DNA of 34,978 nt from a virus (IMGVR_UViG_3300042516_001234:1-34978), one strand, 5' to 3'. Numbered from the stretch's first letter, positions 4,606 through 11,053 are shown. Numbers and translations are program-made. Notes: a model not told the origin generated them from the sequence alone.

Positions 4606-5076
4606 ATGGAAGGAAGTTTTATAAATTGGATGTACTCAACCATCCAAACAATACCAAACAAAGGTGATTGGGCAACAATATGTCTATACACCGACCGACA
4701 AGTAGCTAAGGTACATGACGTATCTAAAGACGGCAAGAGTGTAATCATCCAACACTGCAACACAACAGGAGATGGGACTGAACTACCAATGGGACATCAA
4801 GATTGGAAGCACGAACCAATAGACCATTTCGAGACGATAGTATATAGAAACAAGTCTTGGAGAAAGGAAAGCAAGTCAATCGAATTTGACGACAAGTGGT
4901 ACAAGCAGTATGAGATGTCAGGCGAAAGGTTCAAAGACTATACAAATGGTCTAGACCTTTGGGACGAACAAGGACGTCTCAAGCTAATTGATGGAGTAAC
5001 TAAATTAAAAACAACCTATAGTAAAATAAACATAGTGTTCGGTGTATGTGACTATCACTACGATTGGACATTTTAA
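4606..5076 (+). CDS. Hypothetical phage protein (156 aa)
   Basis: A Trp/Asp-rich soluble protein with no recognised domain. The N-terminal ~55 residues (WMYSTIQTIPNKGDWATICLYTDRQVAKVHDVSKDGKSVIIQ) look like a beta-barrel module; the rest (NKSWRKESKSIEFDDKWYKQYEM) is charged. It is separated by 5 nt from its upstream gene and 12 nt from its downstream one. The overlapping frame at 5064-5276 is judged a shadow. Confidence 0.72.
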   Translation: MEGSFINWMYSTIQTIPNKGDWATICLYTDRQVAKVHDVSKDGKSVIIQHCNTTGDGTELPMGHQDWKHEPIDHFETIVYRNKSWRKESKSIEFDDKWYKQYEMSGERFKDYTNGLDLWDEQGRLKLIDGVTKLKTTYSKINIVFGVCDYHYDWTF

Positions 5077-5088
5077 ATCTAGAAACAA

Positions 5089-5478
5089 ATGCTAAAACAA
5101 TTCAGCCAGTCGCTCTACCCAACGGGACGTTCGGTAAGCCAAGTAAACTACACGTCAAGATACACGACGTTAACCAACACCAAGAAATACATCTGCCTAT
5201 CTGTCGAGGACATCGAAGCAAGTGTTCGAGCGTTCATCCGACAGCACGGCATGACGACCGATATGTTGTTCGGTGAGTTTGATGGGGAAGTCTTAGAGCT
5301 TTCCGTTCTAACAAGCCACAACGACAAACGGTCGGCATATTTCTTCGGCATGTTAAACAGTCAACCAATCGTTGACACTGACACGATGATTGTGACTTCT
5401 CTACCAACGCCTCAAGTAACAGGCACTAACACGCAGAGAATCAGCTACATAAATTATGTCATTGACAACCTGTGTTGA
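5089..5478 (+). CDS. Hypothetical phage protein (129 aa)
   Basis: Begins MLKQFSQSLYPTGRSVSQVNYTSRYTTL and is Ser/Thr-rich, with an IEASVRAFIRQHGMTTDMLFGEFDGEVLELSVL core and a VIDNLC end. No known domain. It is the last gene before the AT-rich repeat region, and its TGA stop (5476-5478) falls inside the first GTGTTGACTTT repeat. Codon use is less AT-rich than in the MKTAVEW cluster further on. Confidence 0.7.
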   Translation: MLKQFSQSLYPTGRSVSQVNYTSRYTTLTNTKKYICLSVEDIEASVRAFIRQHGMTTDMLFGEFDGEVLELSVLTSHNDKRSAYFFGMLNSQPIVDTDTMIVTSLPTPQVTGTNTQRISYINYVIDNLC

Positions 5479-5732
5479 CTTTATGTTAAGTTTGTGTCGA
5501 CTTTTTTCGACCTAACTTACACATTATCAGTCAATTAACCATTTTTGTGTTAACTTTACGACTTTTAGTCCCTAGTGGTAGAATTTTTTTTTCTACTACT
5601 ATATCTATATATATATATTTTTTTTTTTGAAAAATAGAAAAAAGTTGTAAAGTTAACACTTTCCTTATAAACACTAGAAAAAGTTAACACAAAGTCGTAA
5701 TAAAGTCAACACAAAACCCCAAAAGTCAACAC
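5472..5732. repeat. Inverted array of AAAGTYRACAC repeats around an AT-rich core, candidate origin/control region
   Basis: Seven copies of an 11-bp motif are visible. In GTGTYRACTTT orientation they lie at 5472-5482, 5494-5504 and 5547-5557. In AAAGTYAACAC orientation they lie at 5649-5659, 5680-5690, 5702-5712 and 5722-5732. The two sets point toward each other across a very AT-rich core (5581-5640). That core holds an 11-bp hairpin TAGTGGTAGAA/TTCTACTACTA (5573-5583 with 5591-5601, one G-T pair, seven-T loop) and a TATATA/T-run tract. Start-to-start spacings include 22, 31, 22 and 20 bp. Iterons flanking an unwinding element are typical of replication origins; an operator cluster for the next operon is the alternative. 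The last repeat ends 1 nt before the ATG at 5734. Confidence 0.65.
5485..5520 (+). terminator. Imperfect hairpin at the end of the first early operon
   Basis: GTCGA (5496-5500) pairs with TCGAC (5507-5511) around a CTTTTT loop, and an outer G-TAAGTT/AACTTAC pairing (5485-5492 with 5514-5520) extends it. It follows the stop at 5478 and may terminate or attenuate transcription. No strong T-tract follows, so it could instead be a structural part of the neighbouring repeat region. Confidence 0.4.
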
Positions 5733-5733
5733 T

Positions 5734-6471
5734 ATGAAAAAAACAATAGTCGTATGGTTCTCATGTGGAGCCGCCAGTGCCGTAGCTTCAAAACGGACAA
5801 TAGAAAAGTATGGAGAAACTCACAACATTCTAATCGTCAACAATCCTGTTGACGAAGAAGACGAAGACAATCGAAGATTTATGAATGACGTATCAAAGTG
5901 GTTAGATAAACCAATCATCCAAGCAGTCAACAGCACAGCCAACACAACATCAGCTGTTGACATATGGGACAAGCGAAAATACATGAGCGGAATTAATGGT
6001 GCTCCGTGTACACTTGTGTTAAAGAAGGGAGCTAGATATGAATTTGAGAAATCAAACAAGATAGACTACCACGTTTTAGGTTTCACAGCTGACGAGGTAG
6101 GTAGGCATGAGCGATTTGTAAAGCACGAGAGAGATAATGTTCTGCCAGTATTGATTGAGGACGGCATAACAAAGCAGATGTGTTTTGATATCATAACAAG
6201 TGCAGGTATAACTCTACCTAGGGTTTACTCCATGGGATATCCTAACGCCAACTGCATTGGCTGTGTGAAGGCTACATCACCTACGTATTGGAATCATGTG
6301 AGGAGAATGCATCCCGATCAATTTATAGAGAGAGCCGAGCAGAGCCGTAGGCTAGGCGTTAAACTAGTTAGATATAAAGGTAAGCGTATATTTCTTGACG
6401 AGCTCCCTGATAATGCTAAGGGAAGAGGTATGAAGTCTTACGAATGTGGAATTTTTTGCGATACAAAATGA
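5734..6471 (+). CDS. PP-loop ATPase, phosphoadenosine-phosphosulfate-reductase-like (245 aa)
   Basis: The N-terminus has a PP-loop variant, WFSCGAASAVA (residues 8-18), in place of the common SGGxDS. This is the nucleotide-binding signature of the PAPS reductase / ATP-pyrophosphatase superfamily. Later, C174xxC177 (NCIGC) and C238xxxC242 (CGIFC) could hold an Fe-S cluster or zinc, as in several phage-encoded members. Relatives reduce PAPS, load sulfur onto tRNA or act in DNA phosphorothioation (DndC/SspD). No dnd/ssp partner genes are visible, so the substrate is unknown. It is the first gene after the repeat region, with its ATG 1 nt after the last repeat, so expression is probably controlled there. 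It is coupled to the next gene by ATGA. Confidence 0.82.
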   Translation: MKKTIVVWFSCGAASAVASKRTIEKYGETHNILIVNNPVDEEDEDNRRFMNDVSKWLDKPIIQAVNSTANTTSAVDIWDKRKYMSGINGAPCTLVLKKGARYEFEKSNKIDYHVLGFTADEVGRHERFVKHERDNVLPVLIEDGITKQMCFDIITSAGITLPRVYSMGYPNANCIGCVKATSPTYWNHVRRMHPDQFIERAEQSRRLGVKLVRYKGKRIFLDELPDNAKGRGMKSYECGIFCDTK

Positions 6472-6677
6472 ACGAACTAATAAAATTTACAATCGAGAAT
6501 TTAGGTCTGAGCCACATAAAGTTCAACCCTAATCCAAAAATACTTGGAGGGCGTTTAATACTACGCACCAAGTACGACAGCCAATTGGTCAAACGATATG
6601 CCCATCGGTCTGAGATAGACAACTTGACTGGCGAAATAATAATTAAATTTACTAATGTAAAAATCATACTATGCTAG
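6468..6677 (+). CDS. Hypothetical protein (69 aa)
   Basis: The ATG at 6468 is preferred to an in-frame ATG at 6444 because it makes the usual ATGA overlap with the PP-loop gene. The peptide MNELIKFTIENLGLSHIKFN is followed by a basic beta-like region ending KFTNVKIILC. No family is recognised. It overlaps the next gene by 7 nt. Confidence 0.62.
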   Translation: MNELIKFTIENLGLSHIKFNPNPKILGGRLILRTKYDSQLVKRYAHRSEIDNLTGEIIIKFTNVKIILC

Positions 6678-6901
6678 AACAAATTTTTAAGGACATCTTC
6701 ATGGACACCATGGAGAGGTTAAGGGAGATGACTCCAATCGACAGGCATGACGTTCTGTTGTCAGCTTATGACTCAAGGCAGAGAGAGAGCTTCATTCAGA
6801 TGTTAAACGAGCTATCTGAGTGTGCTCTAGACCTTGAGTACTATGAGATATGTGCAACCATAAAAAAGATAAAAGATGAAGAACTATCAGTGGTGGACTA
6901 A
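6671..6901 (+). CDS. Hypothetical helical protein (76 aa)
   Basis: Predominantly helical and charged (MERLREMTPIDRHDVLLSAYDSRQRESFIQMLNELSECALDLEYYEICATIKKIKDEEL). No recognised domain. It overlaps the upstream gene by 7 nt and the downstream 26-aa frame by 26 nt, consistent with a coupled operon. Confidence 0.66.
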   Translation: MLEQIFKDIFMDTMERLREMTPIDRHDVLLSAYDSRQRESFIQMLNELSECALDLEYYEICATIKKIKDEELSVVD

Positions 6902-6956
6902 CTTCAATTGGGAGTTATACATGCAAGTAATAAAAGCCAAAAATGAAAACATATAA
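6876..6956 (+). CDS. Possible aromatic microprotein (26 aa)
   Basis: The peptide starts MKNYQWWTNFNWELYMQVIK, with seven Trp, Tyr or Phe in 15 residues. It bridges the gap between the 76-aa gene (26-nt overlap) and the 56-aa gene (14-nt overlap), which supports translation. It is too short for statistical support and could be a chance frame. Confidence 0.38.
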   Translation: MKNYQWWTNFNWELYMQVIKAKNENI

Positions 6957-7113
6957 CGTAACGACCGATACCAATGACGTTATAAAGGTAACGACGAGCA
7001 ACATAGACGAGACGATAGAGATGATGTCAGCTATGCTTGGCGTAGTCATAATAAGTTATGAAGAATCGGTTGTCCAAATACCTATAATACCATGGGAAAT
7101 ATCATCAAATTAA
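6943..7113 (+). CDS. Hypothetical protein (56 aa)
   Basis: Begins MKTYNVTTDTNDVIKVTTSN, then IDETIEMMSAMLGVVIISYEESVVQIPIIPWEIS: one beta hairpin, one helix and a hydrophobic tail, with no recognised family. It is too short to be conspicuous but fits the operon perfectly, overlapping the following membrane microprotein by 22 nt. Confidence 0.6.
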   Translation: MKTYNVTTDTNDVIKVTTSNIDETIEMMSAMLGVVIISYEESVVQIPIIPWEISSN

Positions 7114-7193
7114 TTTTATTCTTAGCAGTACTATATTCTGCTTCATTTGTTTTACTTATAACTTTAATCTTATGTTTAAATCGATTATTTTGA
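7092..7193 (+). CDS. Single-pass membrane microprotein (33 aa)
   Basis: Residues 4-30 are almost wholly hydrophobic (IIKLILFLAVLYSASFVLLI...), followed by a short NRLF end. It overlaps the gene before by 22 nt and the secreted-protein gene after by 22 nt. The pairing with an exported protein suggests an envelope-directed function. A holin or spanin-like role cannot be claimed from sequence. Confidence 0.55.
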   Translation: MGNIIKLILFLAVLYSASFVLLITLILCLNRLF

Positions 7194-7546
7194 CGGTCGC
7201 TATGATGACCGCGCCGTTCGTTGCCGATGCGCAATGGTCGGTACCTAAAAGAGACTTCAAGAAGGTTAACGAGCACACTCTTGTTCTAAAAGACTTTTCA
7301 AGAAGACGTATACGTTCAATGATTACAATCGTTCTAACAAACCATAACTACATCTTGGACACGATGATATTCAACTCAAAGAGTCCTGTACCTTTCTTTC
7401 AGAGTTGGGAGTCATCAACTGACGTAAATACTATGGCTGTTGTTGAGAACGAGAAAGGTAACTACGACATCTACTTGTTTCATCACAAACGAGAGGAGAC
7501 ATTCTACTTTAGAGTTAATGGACTAAACTACGGATACTTACCATGA
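7172..7546 (+). CDS. Exported hypothetical protein with signal peptide (124 aa)
   Basis: A clear Sec-type signal peptide is present: MFKSIILTVAMMTAPFVADA, with an Ala-x-Ala-like cleavage site before QW at residue 21. The mature ~104 residues (WSVPKRDFKKVNEHTLVLKDF...) look beta-rich, with many Phe, Tyr and His, and contain no Cys. No family recognised. A phage early-region protein sent to the periplasm beside a one-helix membrane protein suggests envelope remodelling or superinfection exclusion, which is inference. It is coupled by an ATGA overlap to the next gene. Confidence 0.7.
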   Translation: MFKSIILTVAMMTAPFVADAQWSVPKRDFKKVNEHTLVLKDFSRRRIRSMITIVLTNHNYILDTMIFNSKSPVPFFQSWESSTDVNTMAVVENEKGNYDIYLFHHKREETFYFRVNGLNYGYLP

Positions 7547-7923
7547 TTAAGGCTTGGGATGAACTAGAGAGAACCGTCTCGCTATTTTGGATAGGTGACG
7601 AAGACAACCCAACATCAAGATGGTATCTTGACATGGGTGTAAAGATAGAGCGCTTTGAGTCAGATGGTCGCATCGTCATACATGACACCATGACAAACAG
7701 CGAGAAGTACAGGCTGATTAACGATGTCCAAGAGTACTACTTCACTGAGTATGGTTGGTATGTAGGCTGTCTAAAGGTAAACATAGACGCTATTGAGGAG
7801 CGTATTGACTGGCTACATCACTGCATGAAATATTCAGATGACAGAGAGTCGATAGAGAAGAGAATCAAAAAAAATACCGACAAACTGTTGGATTATAAAC
7901 AAAAGTTAAATAAATTTGTATAA
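7543..7923 (+). CDS. Hypothetical protein (126 aa)
   Basis: Acidic, Trp/Tyr-rich first half (FWIGDEDNPTSRWYLDMGVKIERFE) and a long C-terminal coiled-coil-like helix (residues ~85-125, RESIEKRIKKNTDKLLDYKQKL). No known domain. It starts in an ATGA overlap and ends 4 nt before the start of the recombination-associated gene. Confidence 0.7.
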   Translation: MIKAWDELERTVSLFWIGDEDNPTSRWYLDMGVKIERFESDGRIVIHDTMTNSEKYRLINDVQEYYFTEYGWYVGCLKVNIDAIEERIDWLHHCMKYSDDRESIEKRIKKNTDKLLDYKQKLNKFV

Positions 7924-7927
7924 AATT

Positions 7928-8401
7928 ATGGCACACTGGAGAAATTTAATGAAAGACAACAAGTACCTCGGAGCATGGGACTTAGAGGTTAACGGCAAGT
8001 ACGAGCCGAAATTAGTAACAATTGACAAGATATACCAAGACACATTTGTTGGTGAGATGGGTAAAGAGGACAAGGTGTTTGTTAAGCTAAAAGAGTTTGA
8101 CAAGCCGATGGTCTGCAACCGATCGAACTTCAAAAGGCTTGAGACATTCTTCAATTCATTTGATCACAACGACTACCTCAACAAGCAGATAGTGTTAGGC
8201 ACTGAGAAGGTAAAGAGTCCTCAAGGCATGGTCGATGCGCTGAGATTCAGCACTCGTCCATTACCAAAGCTACCTCAACTGCCAGACGACAAGCTTGAGA
8301 GTGCTGTCAATGCAGTAAAGGCTGGCTCTACATCGATAGATAAGATACAAAAGCAGTACAGCCTAACTGCCGAACAATTAAAAGCTTTGCAAGATGTTTA
8401 G
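7928..8401 (+). CDS. Conserved phage protein next to recombination genes (157 aa)
   Basis: The start at 7928 (MAHWRNLMKDNKYLGAWDLE) is preferred to an upstream in-frame ATG at 7916, because the family characteristically opens MAHW(K/R).L....LGA.DL. The N-terminal ~110 residues look like an OB/beta domain (KLVTIDKIYQDTFVG...KPMVCNRSN). The C-terminal ~45 residues (SAVNAVKAGSTSIDKIQKQYSLTAEQLKALQDV) look like a small helical DNA-binding module. In many phages such proteins sit directly upstream of YqaJ-type exonucleases, as here (8-nt overlap), so a role in recombination or replication is likely but unproven. Confidence 0.72.
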   Translation: MAHWRNLMKDNKYLGAWDLEVNGKYEPKLVTIDKIYQDTFVGEMGKEDKVFVKLKEFDKPMVCNRSNFKRLETFFNSFDHNDYLNKQIVLGTEKVKSPQGMVDALRFSTRPLPKLPQLPDDKLESAVNAVKAGSTSIDKIQKQYSLTAEQLKALQDV

Positions 8402-9134
8402 GTGTTCAACAGCGTATCCCCTGTTTTTAGGGGATGCTGGCATTACAGCCAAGCAACAGGAGACATTGGACGGTCTACTTGCAAAGATAAAGTTAACTGA
8501 GAAGCAGGCTATACTTCGTGATGAGTTGATGGCAAAGCGTGACGCTCCATACGAGCTGTCTGCTGGAGCTAAGACCTTAATCGAGGAGGCGGTTGAGCAG
8601 GAGCTATGGGGTTACAAGCCATCGTTCAGTAGTCGTGATACGACAAAGGGTAATATGGTAGAGCCTATATCTATAGACCTATACAACCGCTTAAACTTCA
8701 CGAGCCACGTTAAGTCTGAGATGAGTCTATCTTACAAGGGCATACTAACAGGTCATCCTGACATTGCAAACGAGGACACAAAGGTAGTTATAGACATAAA
8801 GTCCCCTTGGTCTAAGAAGACATTTCCTAAGACCATTGAGAAAGCACGTAACTCTCAGTACGAGTGGCAGGTAAAGTTGTACCTATTTATGTTGACAAAA
8901 CAAACGGGTACGCATTGGAGATACGGTCGTATAGCCTACATGTTGGTAAACACTCCAGAGGAGTTGATACCAGAGAGTGAGGACGACAGCCTTCACTACA
9001 TGGACGACCTTTCTGACAACCTAAGACAAATCATCGTGCCAGTTGAGCTAACAGATGACGACATAAAAAAGATAGACGAGCGGTTAGACATCGCTATTGA
9101 ATACGCTAACAAATACAGACAGAGATGGATATAA
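8394..9134 (+). CDS. YqaJ-like PD-(D/E)XK exonuclease (246 aa)
   Basis: Catalytic motifs are visible in order: E90 (GNMVEP), D123 (GHPDI), D134-I-K136 (VVIDIKS) and a Q159xxxY163 box (WQVKLY). This is the arrangement of YqaJ/lambda-exonuclease-type viral recombinases, which resect double-stranded DNA ends for strand annealing. The N-terminal ~60 residues are helical. It overlaps the preceding conserved gene by 8 nt and the following one by 10 nt. Together with the SSB-like gene at 9368 it forms a recombination/DNA-end-processing module. The length is normal for the family. Confidence 0.85.
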   Translation: MFRCSTAYPLFLGDAGITAKQQETLDGLLAKIKLTEKQAILRDELMAKRDAPYELSAGAKTLIEEAVEQELWGYKPSFSSRDTTKGNMVEPISIDLYNRLNFTSHVKSEMSLSYKGILTGHPDIANEDTKVVIDIKSPWSKKTFPKTIEKARNSQYEWQVKLYLFMLTKQTGTHWRYGRIAYMLVNTPEELIPESEDDSLHYMDDLSDNLRQIIVPVELTDDDIKKIDERLDIAIEYANKYRQRWI

Positions 9135-9364
9135 CAAGAGAATGGTTACTAGAGCAAGGCTTCACTGAGCTAACAGGTGATAGATATGAGTTTAAATACG
9201 AGCCAACACTAAGCATAACGGTCGATTTACATGACATAGAGGCTGTGGTATTCGTAAATCAAGACATGGAGAGAATAGGGCCTGATCAGAGTGTGGTCTT
9301 AACGACGGTGAGGACGAGAGCAGAGATAGTGGCTCTGCTGAAATTATTAATTAAAATCAAATAA
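9125..9364 (+). CDS. Hypothetical protein (79 aa)
   Basis: Small acidic protein (MDITREWLLEQGFTELTGDRYEFKY...) with a strand/helix pattern often seen in phage genes between exonuclease and SSB genes; no function known. It overlaps the exonuclease gene by 10 nt and lies 3 nt before the SSB-like gene. Confidence 0.68.
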   Translation: MDITREWLLEQGFTELTGDRYEFKYEPTLSITVDLHDIEAVVFVNQDMERIGPDQSVVLTTVRTRAEIVALLKLLIKIK

Positions 9365-9367
9365 AGT

Positions 9368-9703
9368 ATGAGTAGTTTTAAAATGAAGGGAGTTGTCCAC
9401 AAGGTAGGACAAACGATGATTGTGAGCGAGAAGTTCTCAAAGCGCGAACTTGTGATGGTTGACAACAGCGATGCCAACTATCCGCAGTACGTTAGTTTTG
9501 AGTTCACTCAAGACAAGACAAGTTTACTTGACAACGTGATGGAAGGTCAAGAGATCGAGCTGTCGTTCAATCTGAGAGGTCGTGAGTGGACATCGCCAGC
9601 AGGTGACGTTAAGTACTTCAACACCTTACAAGGTTGGAAGATTGAGGGAGGTCAAGATGCTCCAAAAGTAGAACAAAAACAAGACGACGCATTACCTTTT
9701 TAA
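9368..9703 (+). CDS. DUF3127-family single-stranded DNA-binding-like protein (111 aa)
   Basis: The core SEKFSKRELVMVDNSDANYPQYVSFEFTQDK, plus LSFNLRGREWTSPAG and VKYFNTLQGW, matches the DUF3127 family of Bacteroidetes and their phages, an OB-fold SSB relative. The C-terminus ends in an acidic tip DDALPF (residues 106-111) like the DDxIPF tail that SSBs use to recruit partners. It would coat single strands during replication and annealing with the YqaJ-like nuclease. It is the last gene before the structured RNA region, only a base or two upstream. Confidence 0.85.
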   Translation: MSSFKMKGVVHKVGQTMIVSEKFSKRELVMVDNSDANYPQYVSFEFTQDKTSLLDNVMEGQEIELSFNLRGREWTSPAGDVKYFNTLQGWKIEGGQDAPKVEQKQDDALPF

Positions 9704-9930
9704 ACGCTTAATAGTGCGAAGTACAAGCACCGAGCAGGGAGCGGGGCCTGCTACAAAAATCCACCCTGTGGTAAGATAACCACAGGCCCAGTTCCAGGGA
9801 AGCATACCGTAAGATCTGCTCACTAGTCCTGGACTTCTCTGTATCGGGAAGTTGGACGTGTCCTTATAACTGATACAACCCCCTAGTAAGACTATCTGAT
9901 CAATAGGCACTGCTAGGGGTTCATTAAATG

Positions 9931-9973
9931 GTGAGGTGGCGGAATAGTTTGCACGTTCGAATCGTGCCCTCAC
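9931..9973 (+). other. tRNA-like mini-domain resembling a tRNA-Leu without anticodon arm
   Basis: GTGAGG (9931-9936) pairs perfectly with CCTCAC (9968-9973) like an acceptor stem. The next bases, TGGCGGAAT, reproduce the bacterial tRNA-Leu 5' region (acceptor + TGGCGGAAT). A perfect T arm follows: GCACG-TTCGAAT-CGTGC (9951-9967). Only 14 nt separate acceptor and T arm, so there is no D stem, anticodon arm or variable arm. It cannot decode; it may be a processing signal, a tRNA mimic or a deletion remnant. Confidence 0.65.
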
Positions 9974-10041
9974 AACAAATTTGTTCATGGTGGACAACAG
10001 TTAGGGTTCTGTGGTTAGCCCCCACATAGGTAAAAACTCTA

Positions 10042-10074
10042 GGCAGATGGGTGTGGCCAGTCTGTCTTTTTTTT
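10042..10074 (+). terminator. Rho-independent terminator of the structured RNA
   Basis: GGCAGA-TGG (10042-10050) pairs with CCA-(G)-TCTGTC (10057-10066, one bulge and one G-T pair) around GTGTGG, followed directly by eight T residues (10067-10074). Confidence 0.75.
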
Positions 10075-10088
10075 CTAAATCAAAATAT

Positions 10089-10445
10089 ATGTATAAAAAA
10101 GGAGAGAAAGTTTACATCATCAAATTAATTGATGACAAACGCTACTTTGATAAGTACGAGGTAGTGAGCGTTGAGGACGCTAAAGATAACGGCTGTTGGT
10201 TAACAGGTATCAATCAGCTTGGCAATCAGACAACCAGATGGTACAACAATTCTGAATTTATAAAGTCAGATAGTATTGTCGAGTCACTGGTCAATCAATT
10301 GAGAGATCGATCGGCTGTTGGGATGGCTAAGTACAATACGAATTTAGATCGTAATGACTTAACGATAAAGGAATGGGTTGAGCATGCCAAGCAGGAGGCT
10401 ATGGATCTTGCGCTATATCTTGAAAAAATAAAACAAATGTTATGA
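10089..10445 (+). CDS. MazG-like / phage nucleotide-pyrophosphohydrolase-related protein (118 aa)
   Basis: The start at ATG 10089 (MYKKGEKVYIIKLIDDKR) is used because the in-frame extension to 10011 would read through the terminator. The first ~60 residues form a small SH3/KOW-like beta module seen in many phage proteins. The C-terminal ~55 residues (ESLVNQLRDRSAVGMAKYNTNLDRNDLTIKEWVEHAKQEAMDLALYLEKI) match the helical pattern R..G..KY...L...DL....W..HA..EA.D...Y shared by compact MazG-like dNTP pyrophosphohydrolase domains. Enzymatic activity is not assured because the metal-binding E/D set is short. AT content rises from here onward. Confidence 0.65.
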   Translation: MYKKGEKVYIIKLIDDKRYFDKYEVVSVEDAKDNGCWLTGINQLGNQTTRWYNNSEFIKSDSIVESLVNQLRDRSAVGMAKYNTNLDRNDLTIKEWVEHAKQEAMDLALYLEKIKQML

Positions 10446-10470
10446 AAACATCAGGTTATAAACTGATATT

Positions 10471-10500
10471 TGTCCAGTTTTTTGCACAATAAACTGGACA
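10471..10500. repeat. Perfect 10-bp inverted repeat (terminator or operator)
   Basis: TGTCCAGTTT (10471-10480) and AAACTGGACA (10491-10500) are perfect complements around a 10-nt spacer, in the gap between the MazG-like gene and the MKTAVEW cluster. A weaker ATCAG/CTGAT pair (10450-10454 with 10463-10467) lies beside it. No T-tract follows, so an operator or RNA hairpin separating two transcription units is as likely as a terminator. Confidence 0.55.
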
Positions 10501-10533
10501 TTAAAGTATAATAAACATAAAATAAAAATAATT

Positions 10534-10734
10534 ATGAAAACAGCAGTAGAATGGTTGGTCCAACAACTAAGAAATGGTAAGGAATTTAATGATGAATTAA
10601 TCCAAAAAGCCAAAGAAATGGAATCCAAACAAGCACAAGAATATGCAGAATTTGCAATTAGATGTGACAGAGAAGATATGAAAATTTTAGACTTTGATGG
10701 ATATATGAATTTAGAAACCTTTAAATCACAATAG
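10534..10734 (+). CDS. MKTAVEW-family small phage protein, copy 1 (66 aa)
   Basis: Begins MKTAVEWLVQQLRNGKEFND, has the AKEMESKQ signature in the middle and ends ...ETFKSQ. This layout (MK.TAVEWL ... QAKEME ... TFKSE) is a small helical family common in flavobacterial phages, without known function. Three copies occur in this cluster. The codon AT bias is much stronger than in the replication genes, suggesting a separate origin for the block 10534-11795. Confidence 0.72.
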   Translation: MKTAVEWLVQQLRNGKEFNDELIQKAKEMESKQAQEYAEFAIRCDREDMKILDFDGYMNLETFKSQ

Positions 10735-10735
10735 A

Positions 10736-10786
10736 ATGAAAGCAGTAAGTGTGGTTCTGCATCTAATCACACAAACAAATAAATAA
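10736..10786 (+). pseudogene. Truncated remnant of an MKTAVE-type reading frame (16 codons)
   Basis: Directly after copy 1, the junction ATAGAATGAAAgCAGtA repeats the junction that precedes copy 3 (AATAGAATGAAAACAGCA). The reading frame stops after 16 codons (MKAVSVVLHLITQTNK). It looks like the decapitated start of a lost paralogue. Possible but unproven. Confidence 0.35.
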
Positions 10787-10790
10787 ATAT

Positions 10791-11051
10791 ATGTATACAT
10801 TAAGAAAAATTAGTAAAAAAAGTAAGTATCAAATGAATATTTGCTTAGGAGATGGTTACACTTTAACAACAATGGAAAGTGAAGTAGAATTTAATCAATG
10901 TGCAGAAATGACTGGCTTAGAAAATGATGAAAATGTTTTTGGTTTTATTACTGGAGATTCAACTGGAGTTTTGCCTTTATATAAAACTCAGCATAATTAC
11001 ATCATGACTGAATCTGGATTAACATTTGATAACTTAAATAAATACTATTAA
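10791..11051 (+). CDS. Hypothetical protein (86 aa)
   Basis: Small acidic protein (MYTLRKISKKSKYQMNICLGDGYTLTTMESEVEFNQCAEMTGLENDENVFGFITGD...) with an alternating strand pattern. No recognised family. It lies 2 nt before MKTAVEW copy 2 and shares its AT-rich codon use. Confidence 0.68.
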   Translation: MYTLRKISKKSKYQMNICLGDGYTLTTMESEVEFNQCAEMTGLENDENVFGFITGDSTGVLPLYKTQHNYIMTESGLTFDNLNKYY

Positions 11052-11053
11052 TT

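Larger units (their letters stand above)
9705..10074 (+). ncRNA. Structured noncoding RNA candidate ending in a strong terminator
   Basis: This gene-free stretch is densely paired. Helices include AGCAGG/CCTGCT (9733-9738 with 9747-9752), CCTGTGGT/ACCACAGG (9765-9772 with 9779-9786), TCCAGG/CCTGGA near 9793 and 9828, ACTTC/GAAGT near 9833 and 9848, AACCCC(C)TAG/CTAGGGGTT (9877-9886 with 9913-9921), a tRNA-like mini-domain at 9931-9973, the palindrome AACAAATTTGTT (9974-9985) and TGTGG/CCACA near 10010-10026. A rho-independent terminator closes it. Its GC content is visibly above that of the neighbouring coding DNA. It does not match tmRNA, RNase P or a group I intron core as far as I can read. 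It might be processed from the SSB operon transcript. Confidence 0.68.

Noticed and set aside
5064-5276. 70-aa plus-strand frame
   Set aside because: It is the out-of-frame shadow of the 156-aa and 129-aa genes and has an Arg/His-rich non-natural composition.
5734-6471. A DNA phosphorothioation (dnd/ssp) operon
   Set aside because: Only the PP-loop protein is present; no DndB/D/E, SspA-C or cysteine desulfurase homologues are adjacent.
9931-9973. Calling this region a functional tRNA-Leu
   Set aside because: Only 14 nt separate the acceptor and T arm; no D stem, anticodon arm or variable arm can be drawn.
9705-10074. tmRNA, RNase P RNA or group I intron
   Set aside because: No tag-peptide frame, no recognisable P4 or P7/S-type conserved segments and no flanking split gene; left as an unidentified RNA.
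10011-10088. N-terminal extension (26 aa) of the MazG-like protein
   Set aside because: It would translate a rho-independent terminator; the internal ATG at 10089 is a normal start.
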